A model generated the notes under the pieces. It was not told where the DNA came from and did no database searches. It worked only from the letters and a program-made list of their open reading frames with translations. From contig JALMLS010000228.1 in assembly GCA_038496445.1 (NCBI GenBank), positions 372,001 through 436,000 on the forward strand: a DNA stretch of 64,000 bases. The letters are read 5' to 3'. Every line of letters begins with the position of its first letter. The stretch's first letter is position 1. Made by a program: the position numbers and the translations under genes. Of the stretch, positions 45,406 to 57,046 are shown in pieces. This DNA is from Trichosphaerium sp. ATCC 40318. Taxonomy: Eukaryota; Discosea; Flabellinia; Trichosidae.

Positions 45406-46015
45406 GTAAATAAATTAGCTTTACACTACCTATGTCGAGATTGCTTGAAGAATCTGTAACCTAGTGATTTACGTTCTACTCTCTTAGCCAGTAGCTAACT
45501 GCTAAGTAATAACTTTACTAGACAAGCTGGAACCGAGAACAACTACCTAGGATAGCAAGGCATGCGACGTACTGAAATGCTATTTGATATTTGTGAAGTA
45601 GGAGTCTGCAATTTTAATGCTTAGTCAACATCCATTTTGTGCTAGTATGCTTAACCATTCAAAAAACGTTTTTCTGCGACTTAAGCAAGTTACTCGTGGT
45701 ACTTTAAGTGTTTATTGTCTGGCACCAAGGCATCTAATACGCATGGAAAAGATAGAAACACAGCAAAGTATTGGTAACAAGGACCAAAAACAGTGTACGT
45801 TGGAAAAAGCCTAAAAACAGCCTTCAATAATGTGTAATACGTTTGTAAGCGTCTAAGGATAAACAAAACGAAAGCGAACTTCAATTGCCCTACAATAAGG
45901 AATCATCAGTTATCAGCGACCTTAAAAAGGCCACAGTACGCTACTATTCACTCGAATACTTTGCAGCATCACTTCTAACTCCATAATTAGCTTGACAAGC
46001 TTGTAAACCAAGCCA
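45406..46015. other. Intergenic region
   Basis: No supported gene. A frame near 45617-45814 is short, motif-free and probably chance. It contains the 3' end of the FG-GAP gene and upstream DNA of the actin-like gene. Confidence 0.45.
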
Positions 46016-47941
46016 ATGATGAAAAAGCCAGTGGTATTGGCGTTGCGACTAATGGAGATGCTGAAAAAAAGATCATAACAATTGCACGTTCCGTTAAAAA
46101 TACAGTTGAGTATCTTAAGCTTACGTTTTCTAGGACATGGGATCACTTTGTACTAGAGCTGGCTATGCCGGAGAGCAAACGCCTAGTGTAGTTACTAGGT
46201 AATACCCATTGCATTTTCCATTGTTTTTATTGATACTCTAGAACCTTTGTGGGGGAGAGGCTTGGTGGTTGTTATCGTGGTATGCTAGCCATGGGCACAA
46301 GTACGAGATCAGTTTCATATTTCTTTATTTTTTATAGATTGTCTCAGAGATTTTCTTTCCTGGTGAGGAATTCCTAGAGATACCTCCTCCTCTGCTTGGT
46401 GGATACTGTATTAGAAAACCAATTGAGAAAGGATACATCAAGAACAATGGTGACGTAGAACGAGTACGTTGTTATAGCGTTTTGTTTGTCCTAAGTTTTA
46501 TCTAGATACTTGTTTCGTTGCACAAACAATTTAAAGATGATGATAATGACAAGAAGCAAACATTTCCTTTTGTTATTGTAGAACACCCTGAATTTACTAG
46601 AGAACAACGGAGTAGACTTTTGAGAAGTACAACAACAATCCGCTTTCGATTGTGCTAGTTTTTACTAATGTACTGCTTTTCTAAGGCTTGTTTGAAGTAC
46701 CTATTTGTTCTTCTCATGTTGCCTTTATTACCTCTGCTCAGGCTCGTATATTTGAACAAAGTACGGTTGTATTCACCAATCACGTGAAATTTGTTATTAC
46801 TTACATTTTTGCCTTTTCAGAAAAAGATACAGGTTTATCAGTTGATATTGGCGCTGAAGAGATAAGAGTTACACCAATTTATAAAAAATACGGTATAAAA
46901 GGCACTTGTGTAACAAGTGGTATTGGTGGCGAAACAATAAATCTTCATTTTATGAAGCTACTTGAAGAAAAAGGCATGCAACAACTTTTTTTCAGAAAAA
47001 ACTGCTAAGTCTCATTACGTCATAACTGACATTCTTCATCAAGGACTAGAGTTCAAAAAATATTATAAAGAAGAACGTGTAAGGGAAGTTAAAGAGGTAC
47101 AAGTATATGTAAGAAATCACAGTTTCTAAAATCGGATTTGTTATTCTAGGCGCTATGCTATGTTTCTGAAGACTTCGAAAAAGATATAGCGCTGAAGGAT
47201 GACCCAGAATTTATTAAAACAAACAGTAAGGAGTATAAGATGCAGCGCAAGGAATACGGTAATGAAGATAATAAACCAATAACATTGTGCCATGAGAGGT
47301 AAGCAACTAGTTCACTAAAGTCTGCCATTAACAATTAACAATTGCGTATTAGGTTTGAAGTTAGCGAGCTTTTGTTTACACCAAGCTTGATAAAAAGTGA
47401 AGAACTAGGTCTGGTAGCTGCTGTAATTGAATGTATAAAGGGTTGTCCTTCAGATTTACAAGACGAAATGTGGGATAACATTGTTATTGGTGGAGGTACC
47501 CTTGAGAAGTTGTGTTTTTAACATAACCTGATAACTTAGGTGGATCTATGCTTCCAGGTGTTGTGAAGAGATTAGAAGTAAGTCTTAGCTTTGAAATCAT
47601 TACCTGATAAAGTCTTAATAGATAGAACTAAAGAAATACAGAGGAGACTTACCAGTACAGTCTTATCTTTTTGATAATTTTTACGGACTAACGCCCGTTT
47701 TTAAGGTTACCATTTCTGCGCCAGATAATAGAGATCAAACAGCGTTCTTTGGTGCTGCCGCAGCAGCTAATTCTTTGTACTATGTGACATCAGAACAATA
47801 TGATTATTATGGTAATCCTTTTCTTGTTTTCAGATTTCCTTGTTGCTCTCTTGCACTTATATTTATTTAGGACCTGACCAATGTGCTAAAGTAGCTTGGG
47901 CAAACATAGATCCTTTCAATAGAGATACTATTGAAGAATAA
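46016..47941 (+). CDS. Divergent actin-related protein
   Basis: About eleven short exons. The first clearly actin-like exon reads DMGSLCTRAGYAGEQTPSVV, where actins have DNGSGxCKAGxAG (phosphate loop 1). Next are SEIFFPGEEFLEIPPPLLGG, FVIVEHPEFTREQRSRLL and FEVPICSSHVAFITSAQARI. Phosphate loop 2 reads TGLSVDIGAEEIRVTPIY; actin has DSGDGVTHTVPIY, so the conserved Gly-Asp-Gly is altered. CYVSEDFEKDI and VSELLFTPSLI follow. NIVIGGGGSMLPGVVKRLE matches the adenosine motif. It ends with TAA at 47939-47941. The DNase loop is not recognisable. Most like a nuclear or dynactin-type ARP; which one is unclear. The first exon is uncertain: the ATG pair at 46016/46019 is one option. Confidence 0.78.
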
Positions 47942-48367
47942 TTTCTTCACAATAGCGAGTTCGTTGTTAATGTAAGACATAGGCTCAAAAAATTGAGTTG
48001 AATATCAACTGATATTTGATTATGTTAATAACGTAATAAACTTATGCTCTTGAATGATGACGACGATTTTGCGCAGTTTTTTCAGCAACACACGCTGTTA
48101 TGTCGGTCTTAATGGGCCTATTAAGCAATCTATATTCCAATTGATTGATATACAGTTACTGTAGCTACCGAGCTATTCTGTTAGCGTAGACAACTTGAAT
48201 CTTCTCTAATCAATCAGTTCGATTTGCTTTGTAAGTTGTCAATCCAATTCGATCTACATAAGTTCAATCATGTTTCAATCATTAGTTTCAATCATGCTCA
48301 ATCACTGCTTTAATCATTATTTCTAAACCCACCCAGTATCAACAACACCTGTTCACCAACTACAATA
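47942..48367. other. Intergenic region with TTCAATCAT-type short repeats
   Basis: Between the ARP gene and the next ORF. At about 48266-48325 the string T-CAATCA-T/G recurs four or five times at 10-20 nt spacing, giving a repetitive leader just before the gene at 48368. The rest shows no feature. Confidence 0.5.
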
Positions 48368-48853
48368 ATGTTATCACGCATACGATCATACATCAAGTCA
48401 AGTGACAACACCAAAAAGATGCAACACTTTCACCAACAGCAAGAGTCACACAATTCGGAAGAAATTATTCTGCCACCAATGATTCAAGCTCAAATTGATA
48501 GAATGAGAAAACACAATGCAGAAATGAGAGCTCAGCCACCTAGGAACGAATTACCAATGGGAGAAGAATGTCAACAAACACACAGTTTCGCAACAGATAT
48601 TGTTTTGGATCCAAAAATACTAGAACTAGATTGGTCTCACATCAAAAACAGAGCGCAGCACACAGAAAAGATATTAAGTATGGTTTTAGCTGCTTATATT
48701 GATGATTGTGGGGATGTTTACAGATATATGCCTAAAAAAGTATTCGATGCTGCCTGCAATGTAATCGAAATGAAACCTTTTCCGCCTGTATTTTACTTTC
48801 CAAAATTTGTTCAAATGGACTATGTTGATTATGTCAATAAACGGAAGTGGTGA
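48368..48853 (+). CDS. Single-exon hypothetical protein
   Basis: 161 residues from ATG at 48368 to TGA at 48853. The N-terminal half is basic and Gln/His-rich (KKMQHFHQQQESHNSEE). A helical segment follows (PMIQAQIDRMRKHNAEMRAQ), then a more compact C-terminus (ILELDWSHIKNRAQHTEKIL, AAYIDDCGDVYRYMPKK) ending DYVNKRKW. No membrane segment or signal peptide. I recognise no domain. Lack of introns is unusual for this window, so a recent retrocopy or gene birth is possible. Confidence 0.6.
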   Translation: MLSRIRSYIKSSDNTKKMQHFHQQQESHNSEEIILPPMIQAQIDRMRKHNAEMRAQPPRNELPMGEECQQTHSFATDIVLDPKILELDWSHIKNRAQHTEKILSMVLAAYIDDCGDVYRYMPKKVFDAACNVIEMKPFPPVFYFPKFVQMDYVDYVNKRKW

Positions 48854-49523
48854 TGAGAATAAGTTACTCTGGAAGTTCTAGTATCAACATATAAAAAAGC
48901 TAACAAGCTCAGACCTTTCAATGTAACTAAACAATAAACTATTGACAAATATCATGCAGTTCTTTTTTTAGTTTCATTTTAACTGCCTTACGTTATTCCG
49001 TCACTTAAATACTTTATACAACTACACATGGATGCGCATTATTCTTTATGCTAATTAGATTACCACAAAAGATTACAAGCTTCCAGCATTAACTGGTTCA
49101 GCGTACATCTATAAAACTTCAAAGGTTTTTTGACAGTATAAAATAAGTATTTTACTGGCGTTTGATAAGTGAGAGGTAGTTGTTTAAGTACGGTAGTATC
49201 GTAAAACAACATCAGCAAGTAGCAGTTCTATACAATGGTAGATTACGATTCAAAAAGTTGTTGTGTTGATTGATTGAATGTTTCAATTGATTTATGTAAT
49301 TTGTTGTATATGTACAAGAGATAACTCCAATTTAATAAATGGGAAGGGTCTCTGGCTACGTGATCCAGGGGATCGAAGCTGAGTGAGACGTATTCTCTCC
49401 TCCAATCTGGTATTGTAGATCAACAAGAACGCGTGAATCTAACATAAAAAAATTTTGTACAGCTTTTCTATAAAATGTCTGTTGCTTTATTGTAGATTGG
49501 CTATACGTGGATTAAAACTTGCA
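48854..49523. other. Intergenic region
   Basis: No coding frame was found. AT-rich with TTGATTGATTGAATG-like short repeats near 49265. It lies at the 3' end of two convergent genes. Confidence 0.45.
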
Positions 49524-52001
49524 CTAATCTGTACTACAAGATCTACTACGAGATCTTCTACGTTTACGACGATGCCTACAGGCAGGTGAGCGTGTTCTAT
49601 CTCTCCTGGTACTCGACACTGAACGTGAACGGCTTCTAACTCTACTGTAACGTCTTTTTCTCCTTGGCGGTGAACCAGAGCGTGATCTAGAGCGACTGAC
49701 ACGACGAGACCTGTAAAATAAAAAGGTGAGTACGAAATAAAACGAAAAGAACATACCGAAATTGCCTTCTTGAACAATCTCTATCACGATAAAACCTTGT
49801 AGCTAATCTATCATTAGATTGCCTTGTTCTTTCTCTTAACCCTCTGTAAGTTGGTGATCTTGATCTTGATCTTGAACATCGATTTCCATGTAACCCTTGA
49901 TGCCTTCTACGATCATTGTATTCTTCAATCAAATCCTGTTCATCTCCTCTTTGTCTTTTGACATGTTTCTGGAGGCGTAGACACCTTTCAGTTACTGCAT
50001 TTACTAAGGCACGGTCACCAGAAGGTATGAGTTGAATATACTCCAGCGCAGCAGTAATGAAATCATTGGTGTCACCATACCGACAAGCCTAAAAGAAACT
50101 TAACTGAGGATATACAACAGACTTAATCTCATTTGAGTACATACCTTTGCGAGCTTGCTTGCTGTTTGAACGATGTTTACGCCCAATATATCAATGTTAG
50201 CATATTGTAAAGAAGCTTTTAGATCATCTGTAACTTTATGTTGGCAAGTTATAACCCTTAGGTATCTGTCACCGTCTTGATCACTGAACTCAATCTGAAC
50301 TTGTAAAAGTGCTTGATCAATGTTGTTTAGTTTTTCCTCTTGGCCACTTTTAAATGCCACAACGACTTCTGATTCTTGCTTTATAAAATGATTAGAATAA
50401 CGTAGTTGTGTAAAAAGAATTAATCAACGTACAGTGGCGAGTGTCAGATTTGAGATAGCTTGTGAAGTTGAACTTTCACAGAATACAAAAGGTGAAGTGA
50501 TAAGGCTTGTTATTTTTACGCATGAAGCTATTGGTTTGCGGGTAACAACAGAAGATATACCATCTCGTAATGATTCTCGAGTAAGCATAAGCACTTGGCC
50601 TTTAACAAACAGTAAGTACCACGTTATTATACGCAAAAACTAACATACCTGAAGTGTTTGAAGTCAAAGATCCCAAGACTTCCATGTTGACTGTTCCAGA
50701 ATCTGGTACAGTTAAAACGCTCACTATTGTGCCTGCAAAGAATAAATACTCATTATATTAAAGAGCTGAAAGGGTACCTTGAAGGCAAGCCAAAGTACCT
50801 TGGCCTTTATAAAAAGCATCAAATTCACCTTCAAAGCTGCCAAGTCCATCATTAGCAGCGCCATCAGTGGCTAAGATTACGCGGACTTTAAGACGAGTAT
50901 TAGCACGTGACAAAAATATTATGCTAGTTAACTAATACGTACCGCTTTTAGCTAGTTTACCAAGTGATATTGCAGCGGCTAAGGCAGGTCCTAGAGGAGT
51001 ACCACCATTGTATTTCAAGCTGTTGATAATATTGCAAGTATTCTCATAATTTTCTGATATTGGTAGCAAGTACTTGGATATAGTCTTGAAGTATGTTGTC
51101 GTTTCTGATTCTATTTTTTCTAAATTTAACCATGTCGAGGGAGGAAGATTTAAAACTTCAGAAGGTCCCCATAGTTTAACACGTTTACCAAAAGATACTA
51201 GAAGAAAAAAGTGAGAAAATGTCAAGATGGGTCGTATTGAAGAAACTTACTTATCAAAACACGAGTATTCGCTTCTTCTTTCCTAAGCCTTGCTATTTCC
51301 GTTTTCATAGCTTTTTTCATCAAGTGCAACCTTGTTACATTCCCACACTTGTATTTCATAGATCCAGAAACATCTAAAAGATAGTCAAGAAAAAGTTGTT
51401 GAACCGTCAAATACATACCAATACAAAATATGATTAAGTTGTCAATGTCAACACCTTTAACAGCATTTGAACACGTCTTAGTGTCGTCCTTGGGTATAGC
51501 ATAAAGTGATACTGTATCAGAGGGTATCTATAGAGAACATTAATACGAGCTAGAGCGAAAAATGTGGGTACAATCCACTTTTTAGATCAAAAGAACAACC
51601 AAATCCAATTCCTCAAATCGACTGCTACCCGTTTAAATACAAAGAAACATACAGAAAAGGCGAAAACAAAGCTGTTTTACTCTTTAAAACTATTATACCT
51701 CTTCCTCTTCAAGTAGACACTCCTGTGTGTTACCACAGAAGCTACAAGTCCATTTTTCTCCTTTGACTACACTGTAATTGTTCAGAATCGCGTTGCAGGC
51801 GGTACACTTTTCAGCGTCGCCTGTACGTATATTTTCAGTGTTTTGTAAGTCACTGAGGCTGTTTAGGAAGTCAGTTAACAAAACAACGTTAATTAGAGCT
51901 TGGGACGTACTTGATGAGCGCAACATTAGTTGTAAGTGCATGGCGTGTGCCTGCGGGCGGTGTACTGCGAATAGCGCTTCTACCTCTATTATCGAACTCA
52001 T
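49524..52001 (-). CDS. Zinc-ribbon + von Willebrand A domain + Arg/Ser-rich tail protein
   Basis: ATG at 52001. The first exon ends with a Cys4 zinc ribbon (CTAC...CSFC, near 51720-51800) as in Sec23/Sec24. A vWA domain with a complete MIDAS follows: DVSGSM (split by an intron at about 51370), the Thr of GGTPLG (51000), and the Asp of ILATDGAAND (50880). Downstream exons are alpha/beta (EVVVAFKSGQEEKLNNIDQA, ACRYGDTNDFITAALEY). One exon then runs continuously from this region into RS dipeptides (CSRSRSRSPTYRG), and the last exon ends RRSRSRSCSTD at 49524. RS tails usually mark splicing or nuclear-speckle proteins, while the zinc ribbon/vWA pair is cytosolic, so the combination is unexpected. 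About twelve exons; edges approximate. Function unknown. Confidence 0.78.
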
Positions 52002-52473
52002 TTCCGTTATACACTAACGACGAGCCAAGTTGCAAGCTCATGGTTTGGTTTGGATAATGAAGAAAGGCAAAGAAACAGTAATTTTATAAAGTTTATTATC
52101 AGTTAAGTGAATGAAAACCTACAAAGAAAGTTCCGGATTTTAGCACGTCCGCAAAGATGCCATGGTAAGCAAGCTCTTAAACTGTTTTTAGATAAAAAAT
52201 CACGTTCAAGTTGTAATTACACACCCACATAGCATACAAGCTGAAAATCATGTTTTTGAACAACGCCCAAAAGCCCTACCTTGACTCACATTCGTTTGGT
52301 ATTCTTCAGAACTACGAGAAAAGTAGATTCTTCAGAGTAGTTCAACAGAACCTAGCCATTATGTAACGCTTGAAAAGAATTTGTTTGAAGGTTACAGTTG
52401 AAGGACTACATCATTTGGTAAGTTTATTAAGTTACAAACTTGTTTGTATTGTTTTTTTAACCAGTTTTCAGCA
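52002..52473. other. Intergenic region with a possible small gene
   Basis: Between the vWA/RS gene start and the torsin gene end. Apart from the short plus-strand frame listed at 52250-52366 there is nothing recognisable. Confidence 0.4.
52250..52366 (+). CDS. Possible last exon of a small gene (low confidence)
   Basis: From ATG 52250, 38 codons (MFLNNAQKPYLDSHSFGILQ, then NYEKSRFFRVVQQNLAIM) end at TAA. A CATAG acceptor lies about 20 nt upstream, and the frame extends back to it as AYKLKI, so this may be the second exon of a short protein whose start lies near 52100-52160. Composition looks protein-like but no family is recognised. Confidence 0.3.
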   Translation: MFLNNAQKPYLDSHSFGILQNYEKSRFFRVVQQNLAIM

Positions 52474-53720
52474 TTATAACTCGCGTTTGTCGTTTCCCCA
52501 AAGGAATCTAATCCCCTCTTTAGCAATCACTATAGCAACTTCCTGATCGTGTATGCCGTTAAGTTGAACTTCACCAGTTACCTTTGTTACAATAAGATTC
52601 GTAAACTCATTAACAATGCCTCTGTAGTTAGAGTCTTTGTGTGGTCCTTTCTCAGCTGCATCATAAATAATATCAGAAATCTCTTCCACATCACAATCAA
52701 GTTGTACAATATTAATCTTTGCATTCTTTATAACAGGGTGTTGTCTAAGCTCATGTTCGATCAGAAATTCAACCTTCTGATGTGCACCTTCTCTGGTTTT
52801 TGTAAAAAAAGGTACAACGAAATTAGTAAGCATATGTTGTTTTGGATCACGCCAGACCTTGTTTGCTTCTTCCTTAACCATAGAATGTATTTCAAGTTCA
52901 GTTTTATCACGTGTTACACCAGATTTCGCAAAATCTGATATGAATATATAAGTGGCCTTACTTAGTATAACAGTCTTTCCATTGTATTTTCTTTTCTTTG
53001 TGGAATCATCAAGGAATTGCTGAAAGATTAAGATAGCTCTCCAGTGCAAAAGCTGTTGAAGAAAAACGTCAGTAACAAACTCGAAGAAGTTTAACGATTC
53101 CAACTACTAGCGTAAAGCCAATTTTGTGGGTATTGTGATTGATTTAAAAGCGTACCTCAGCTTCATCGAGTACAATGAGAGATTCAGGACATTTTATAAG
53201 TTGTGCCATTATCTGTTCTTCTATGGTTTGTCGAACTACTAGTTCGGGTTTACCCACAAAGCTGTGTCCGTTCAACCAAAGCTGTCCTTCTAGAGAGTTT
53301 TCTGGTGTAGTGAATAAACTATCTGCAATTAACGTAGCTGCAAACGTCTTCCCAACACCGTTTTCGCCAACAAAATGCATAGACAGAGGTCGCTCTGGCG
53401 ATTTAGAGGTAAATGCTTGGTATATCGTCTGAATGGCTTTTGGTTGGGCAAAAAGATTGCTTTCGAGACGCTCCTTGACTGCATTTACGTCTAGAGCTTA
53501 GTTAGCCTCTGTACTTGTATTATGTTGTCGTACTATTCCTTGCGCATATTTCGTAACCCATAAGCTTATAAAATTTCTTGAGTATGCCTAGTGAACCTAG
53601 TACAGTTGTACTATTCCTTGCGTAGCCCATAAGCTTATAAAATTCCTTGAGTATATCTAGTGAACCTAGTACAGTTGTTACACATAACGCCAACACCAGT
53701 AATGTGAGAAATGCTTTCAT
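52474..53720 (-). CDS. Torsin-like AAA+ ATPase of the ER/secretory lumen
   Basis: ATG at 53720 gives a signal peptide (MKAFLTLLVLALCV). A direct duplication (TTVLGSLxILKxFYKLMGY twice) follows. An intron leads to DVNAVKERLESNLFAQPKAI and ERPLSMHFVGENGVGKTFAA (Walker A GENGVGKT). Walker B is SLIVLDEAE. Later exons give FFEFVTD joined to QFLDDSTKKRKYNGK, then YIFISDFAKSG (sensor 1), FVVPFFTKTREGAHQKVEFL and a final EGIRFLWGNDKREL. The layout is that of torsin/ClpB-like AAA+ proteins; the signal peptide and missing N-domain favour torsin. Torsins remodel nuclear-envelope/ER membranes with a cofactor; no cofactor is seen here. The Lys in Walker A and both acids in Walker B are present. Confidence 0.87.
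53532..53678 (-). repeat. Tandem duplication inside the torsin-like N-terminus
   Basis: Two consecutive units of 23 and 26 codons encode nearly the same peptide (TTVLGSLDILKEFYKLMGY and TTVLGSLGILKKFYKLMGY). DNA identity is high, so duplication is recent. It lengthens the segment between signal peptide and AAA+ domain, the place where torsin 1 carries its membrane-binding hydrophobic region. Confidence 0.92.
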
Positions 53721-54880
53721 TTAGAGTAAGTTTGGAAATAAAACAGCGTTGACTGTACCGAAAACTTACCGAAACAACCAAAAAAAGTCACGTGATTTTT
53801 AAGTTGTATTATTAATTCCTCCTTTCTCGTCGTGTACAACTCGTTGTGCATTACTGAAACTGTAACATTGATAAATAGAACCCGTCTGATCGATTATCCC
53901 ACCACCGCTTGCTCCCGTCCTTTCTTGTTACAAGCAGCATTATTACAAATATCGGGAAAATGTATGTCACTCATTTTAATGATATTCTCAATGGGGTCTT
54001 GTATTAAACACCCTAGGCTGCTTGCATATACACCAAACATAGCACGTTATTTTGTATAATCTCATGAACCAGCGCAATGGTTTGAGAAAAAAATCTATAA
54101 AAGTCAACTTAACGATTCGAACACAACACTAATACACTCCCTCTAAACAAACTACAACAAAAAAATAGTAAATAAAGGTCCCCTCCAAGCATACCAACTT
54201 GTAAACCAAATCAGATACCCTGACGCCTTTTGTACACTATGCAAAGAACATAATCTATCCTCACAGAAGATTTCACACATGCCAAAATAACGCAATAAAC
54301 ATTAACATCAAACTCCACACTAATCGCATCATACACTAACTACTTAACAAATCAGACGACACAAACCCATCAGAACAATATAACGCTCATGCTGGTGGTA
54401 ACAACCTCATCTGCAAAGACAAATGGCCACCCAAAAGAAAACACAAGCCGTCTAAAGACCTAATCGAGTTAGCAAAAATAGGCAACCCGACATCAAATAC
54501 AATCATAAAGACTATAACATAACACACTGGTACCTCACTAAGGACAATCAATCTAAGGTAAACTTCCGTGGATCACAAGTTACGTCACTTCGGAACTCCT
54601 GCAACAACTTACCACCAAACTCAAAATTAAAACGCAAAACACAACATCTAGCTATAAAACTAAATCACCTCTACATCACCTCCCTCTATAGTTAGATGTA
54701 ATTACGCTAATATGCTGGCCAGTCCACAATGGTGTTGCCTTGATCAATATCGCTTAACCAGTGTTTAATTGTATTCCAAAAAAGTAATTTTTTAAAACCG
54801 CACGTGATGTTTTGGACGCGTTTTAAACATGATGGAAATAGTAATTATATCAAAGGAAAGAAATATGTAACAGGAAGGAG
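53721..54880. other. Gene-poor region including a strongly G-poor stretch
   Basis: A CACGTGAT lies near 53788. Between about 54060 and 54690 the plus strand is A/C-rich and very poor in G, unlike neighbouring DNA, with no open frame longer than a few dozen codons. A frame near 53832-54059 lacks an ATG and has no domain. Fragments such as DAFCTLCKEHNLSSQKISH read like decayed protein, so an old gene or element remnant is possible. Confidence 0.45.
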
Positions 54881-56347
54881 AGATGAGTACGAATAAAGAG
54901 TTTGTTTCTTTAAACTTTCTAAAAAGTCACTAGAGCGCGCGAAGAACTTACTCAAATTGATACCAGCGATGCTGGTAACAATATCCCCTCTGGTGTTGCT
55001 TTAGGTACCGGAATCGCCCCTCATTTACTCAATAATCGCGTAGGAAGGGAAGCTAAAGCGTAATTAGGGTATTTTCTTACAACCTTAGCTACAAATGGTC
55101 AAAACAAAACGCAAAGTGAAATCAATGATAATCTAAACAATCCTGTGGTCGTTGATCTTTCGAACATCTTTAGAGGCACGTGACAAATGAACCTTGTTAA
55201 CATAACAATAATTAGCTAATGTCTTATTTTTAAGAGGCGCCACTAGCTGAAACATGGAAAGAATCTTTGAACACGCGAAGAAATATAAGAGATGAAGTAC
55301 TAAAGCAACACATGGATTTGTTTGAAAAGTGGTTTAAGATTTACGCCAAATATGGCATCTATATTGGTCATTTTCCTAATTATACCCACTTAAGAGATCA
55401 CTTAGGTTTTTCTAAACTTCTAGCATCAATCACAGGGACAACAGGTTAGGGCATCACGTTCAATTTTATTTCTAAATAATTTTTCTCCAAGTACAGTTGA
55501 GAAACCAAAAAAAGTTTTAGTTCTCGAAGTTGAGAAGAAAGAGTATGTTGAAAGGGCTTTAGATAGATTAAAGTATTCTACAAGATATGATTTCGATTTT
55601 GGAATTAGTGAGTGGAGTAACAATAGCATGTCAAATGATGAACATCGATATATTTCAATAGAAAAACTTGTCATTATCAGAAACTTCTTTTTTGAACTTT
55701 TTGCTGTCCTAATATTAGACCCTTGCCTCGAATTAGTTCACAATCCAGATAGGAGTGTGGTATCATATTCAAAAGGACTCTTAAAATGGCTTAAAAGTTA
55801 CCTGGAACCGTACAAACAAATCATAAACTTGAAATTTTCAGACACTCTTGTGGAGACATTAAGTAACTTAGACATTGCTTCAGCACTATCACACGCATCA
55901 ACGAATAGATCATTCGACTTAGAGAGATTATTACTTACTGGAGGTAACCAAGATAAAGAAAAAGTAGTTATTCAATACCTTGGTATTTTCCCTCCAGAAG
56001 CAACAGAAATGACGCTCGTCATAGCAGTCGGGGTACTTCTAGCAGAGTCAAATAAACCATCTATTATCCGCAGAATCAAAGGTATACCTTTGAATCAACG
56101 TAGAAATCAAAGAAGAAGATCGAAGGCGAAGACAAAACAGGCAACAGCAAGCTCACCAAAACCAGGTTCACTGCAGCGAAGCTCGAGTATGATTTCTACT
56201 TATAGGTCCCGTTCTTCACCTAAAAAACCTCAAACGAAGGAAGAGAAGAACGAAAAGCGTATATCATTACTGGAGACTGAGGTTGCTGAATTACGAAAAA
56301 AAATTGTATCATTAGAAGCTGTCATAGAGAAACTAGTAAAGAAATAA
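54881..56347 (+). CDS. Unknown protein with basic linker and C-terminal coiled coil
   Basis: Probable first exon ends MSTNKEF at about 54883 or spliced near 54888. Following exons give EELTQIDTSDAGNNIPSGV, then LTTLATNGQNKTQSEINDNL and LAETWKESLNTRRNIRDEV. GIYIGHFPNYTHLRDHLGF follows, then a long open exon from about 55496 to the stop at 56347. It has a helical region, a Ser/Arg/Lys-rich linker (RRNQRRRSKAKTKQATASS) and a heptad-like end (RISLLETEVAELRKKIVSLE). The coiled coil suggests oligomerisation and the basic linker nuclear targeting. No family is recognised. It lies directly upstream of the CR-type gene in the same orientation. Confidence 0.65.
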
Positions 56348-57046
56348 GTACAAATTTTTCGGTTTACATGCAGTTTTATTGGCTGGAACATAGCAACCAG
56401 CGAAGCTGTCACGAACGTGTACATAGTGCAAAAGGTTACATTACTTATAAAAGGTACATTACTTGTAAACCTACTAGATAAAATTACCATGTCTACATGA
56501 GTAACGTCCTAAGTTATGTCAGTTGAAACTCCCGCGTTTTCTTGTTAGCTTGATTGATTGACTTTTAACAAAATGAAGCCGGCCGAGAGCGCTTTAATAA
56601 TGTATGCTCTGTAAGCACGAGATCAAGTTTAGACGGTCCTGACAAAAGGCATTATCTTTGAAGTACCACAACAATTTATCTTCATATTCGCCTTTTGTAA
56701 TTTCTTGTACACCGTAATAAACATGCTCAAACACATTAACTACTTATCCTACAACTGTATATAAAGCCTACAAACCTCTAAATCGCCTTGCAATTGGTAT
56801 TCAGCACTCAAATCGCCAAGGATTTTGTTTCAATCAATCAGCACATTTTTTATTTTTTGGTACTCTTTTGTTCTTATTTTCACAGCTTGTTTTTAATTGT
56901 TCTTGTTAAATATTAACTTTTTATTAAGGCTTTGGGTTTTTTTGAATACTTGAACGAACAATCAGAGAATCACAACCGACAGGAAGGATTTTGCCCATCA
57001 AAAACCCCAAACAGCCGTTCCCTCATATAGAAGCACATATTGGCTA
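56348..57046. other. Intergenic region
   Basis: About 700 nt without a supported gene. A minus-strand frame at 56230-56490 overlaps the previous gene and is motif-free. Presumably contains the promoter and first non-recognised exon of the CR-type gene. Confidence 0.4.

Noticed and set aside
46016-47941. Hsp70 identity for the ATPase
   Set aside because: Hsp70 and actin share the fold, but GYAGEQTP, the FEVP segment and GGGGSMLPG follow actin spacing and no Hsp70 signature (IDLGTT, DLGGGT) is present.
53832-54059. 75-codon plus-strand frame
   Set aside because: No ATG start, no family features, and adjacent to a composition anomaly.
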